Source: Apostichopus leukothele
Lineage: Eukaryota > Echinodermata > Holothuroidea > Aspidochirotida > Stichopodidae
Length of the DNA stretch: 20,737 bases
Assembly: GCA_010014835.2 (NCBI GenBank)
Contig: JAAAKB020167197.1
Location: 1-20,737, forward strand
Reading direction: 5' to 3'
Positions within the stretch are counted from its first letter, which is position 1; the number at the start of each line of letters is the position of its first letter. Under the pieces are notes generated by a model that was not told where the DNA came from, did not search any database, and saw nothing but the letters and a program-made list of their open reading frames with translations. A program made the position numbers and the translations under genes. Below are positions 19,861 through 20,737 of this stretch, piece by piece.

Positions 19861-20683
19861 GCTCTCTGCAGACATTCTAATCAATCCTCGTGTATTCTGG
19901 TACGATCTGTCATATGCACGACAAGTAAATAACAGAAATGCGTGCAAACCCTGTTTGCACATCATCTCTGAGTGTATTGAATGATGTTAATTATCATGCA
20001 ATTAGGGTAATACATACAACGAACTGTGATGGATTGGGTTTTTATAATTGATTCATTCCTACTCGCCTTACTTAATTGTTGTAATCTGATGTACAACTTA
20101 CTTCTCACTCTTAATGATGTTCTTTACATGTCTGTTTCCACGTACGCGCCACAAAGAAGATGGTACTACATATGCCGTGTTTTGTTGGAAGAAAAATCGG
20201 CAACAAAATCCGGTTGAAATTTGTCCTAATATCTACTTCCAGACTTATGACAAATATTCAATTAGTGGTTAACGGAATTGCTAACTGACAATGCCACGCC
20301 AGTGTTAATTTCAATGTTAAATTGAAAAGGTTTACTACATTTATAAATAAAACACGAGAATTTGTCTTGTCGTCTACGTGACAGTACATTGAGTAGCAAG
20401 GATTTGTAACCAAATATCGGTCCCTAGTTACAAAACGTATATCATCACAACTATTTTGAATAATTTATCTCTTCATCTTCGACAGATGTCGTGAGAAAAG
20501 ACCAATTAATAACCTTTATTTGTCTTGAAAAACACCTATGCGGTATGTCACTATACATAGACACTGAAGTAGTGCCTCAACCGTTGCTATGAAGCAGAGT
20601 CTTTGTGTTAAAATACGTCAAAAATGTCTTCCACAAGACAGCGTGCAAGAAATCAACGACCCCCTCCCCAAAATATATATATA
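19861..20683. other. Non-coding stretch
   Basis: No gene recognised. A 63-codon plus-strand open frame (20026-20217) starts hydrophobic (WVFIIDSFLLALLNCC) and lacks similarity. AATAAA occurs at about 20345. An AT dinucleotide run (20672-20682) abuts the SINE fragment. Confidence 0.45.
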
Positions 20684-20737
20684 GAGCGGGAGGCCCGGGT
20701 TCGAATCCCGGTGGAGGCTTGAAGTTTTTCACTGTTC
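20684..20737 (+). mobile_element. tRNA-derived SINE fragment, cut by the window end
   Basis: CCCGGGTTCGAATCCCGG is a perfect tRNA T-arm (5-bp stem) with a consensus Pol III B box, GGTTCGAATCC (20698-20708). It is followed by TGGAGGCTTGAAGTTTTTCACTG, which reads as the acceptor-stem side and the start of a SINE body. Just upstream, TAGAGC looks like the end of an A-box region joined directly to GGGAGGC, so most of the D and anticodon arms appear deleted. A working tRNA gene is excluded by the missing arms. The element continues beyond the window, so its length and tail are unknown. Confidence 0.65.

Noticed and set aside
1-20737. CRISPR array, bacterial operon, rRNA or intact DNA transposon
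   Set aside because: No regularly spaced identical repeats, ribosome binding sites, rRNA-like sequence, or paired terminal inverted repeats around a transposase were seen.

Overview
The window looks like AT-rich, intron- and repeat-bearing genomic DNA from an invertebrate animal. There are no bacterial-style operons, open frames are short and scattered, AATAAA signals are frequent, and the recognisable elements are a Penelope-like retroelement and a tRNA-derived SINE tail of kinds common in animals. A marine deuterostome (echinoderm, hemichordate or amphioxus-like) is my guess from the repeat flavour only; the sequence does not prove it. Most of the window is intergenic or intronic, with no complete host gene that I can support.

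Layout. 1-1980: AT-rich non-coding DNA with a G14 run and one hydrophobic exon-like segment. 1981-2700: a CpG-denser stretch with a CACGCCC element and a CCAAT box, a possible promoter or first-exon region. About 3530-5560, minus strand: a broken Penelope-like element (PLE). Its reverse transcriptase motifs and the C-terminal GIY-YIG endonuclease can be read in the order expected for the family. 6720-7080: an unexplained GC-rich, G-tract-rich island. 8432-8505, 10978-11083 and 14723-14820: hairpin-forming inverted repeats. 9497-9832: a diverged direct duplication. 12118-12241 and 17285-17408, plus strand: two exon-like segments, one encoding a transmembrane segment and one a short cytoplasmic tail followed by AATAAA. 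Their splice phases match, so they may be the end of a single-pass receptor gene whose ectodomain I cannot find. 13555-13830: a cluster of degenerate cGAGTAC motifs. 14150-14210: a weak 2A-like LINE N-terminus. 18237-18733: a degenerate tandem array. 19720-19806: a short coiled-coil frame. 20684-20737: a tRNA-SINE fragment cut by the window end.

How it fits together. The best candidate for a living host gene is the plus-strand receptor-like gene ending at 17408. Its proposed 5.0-kb last intron would contain the hairpin at 14723, the GAGTAC cluster and the LINE-like scrap. The rest is mainly repeat turnover. I did not find a convincing novel multi-gene system. The items most worth testing are the split receptor end, the hairpins, and the tandem array at 18237.
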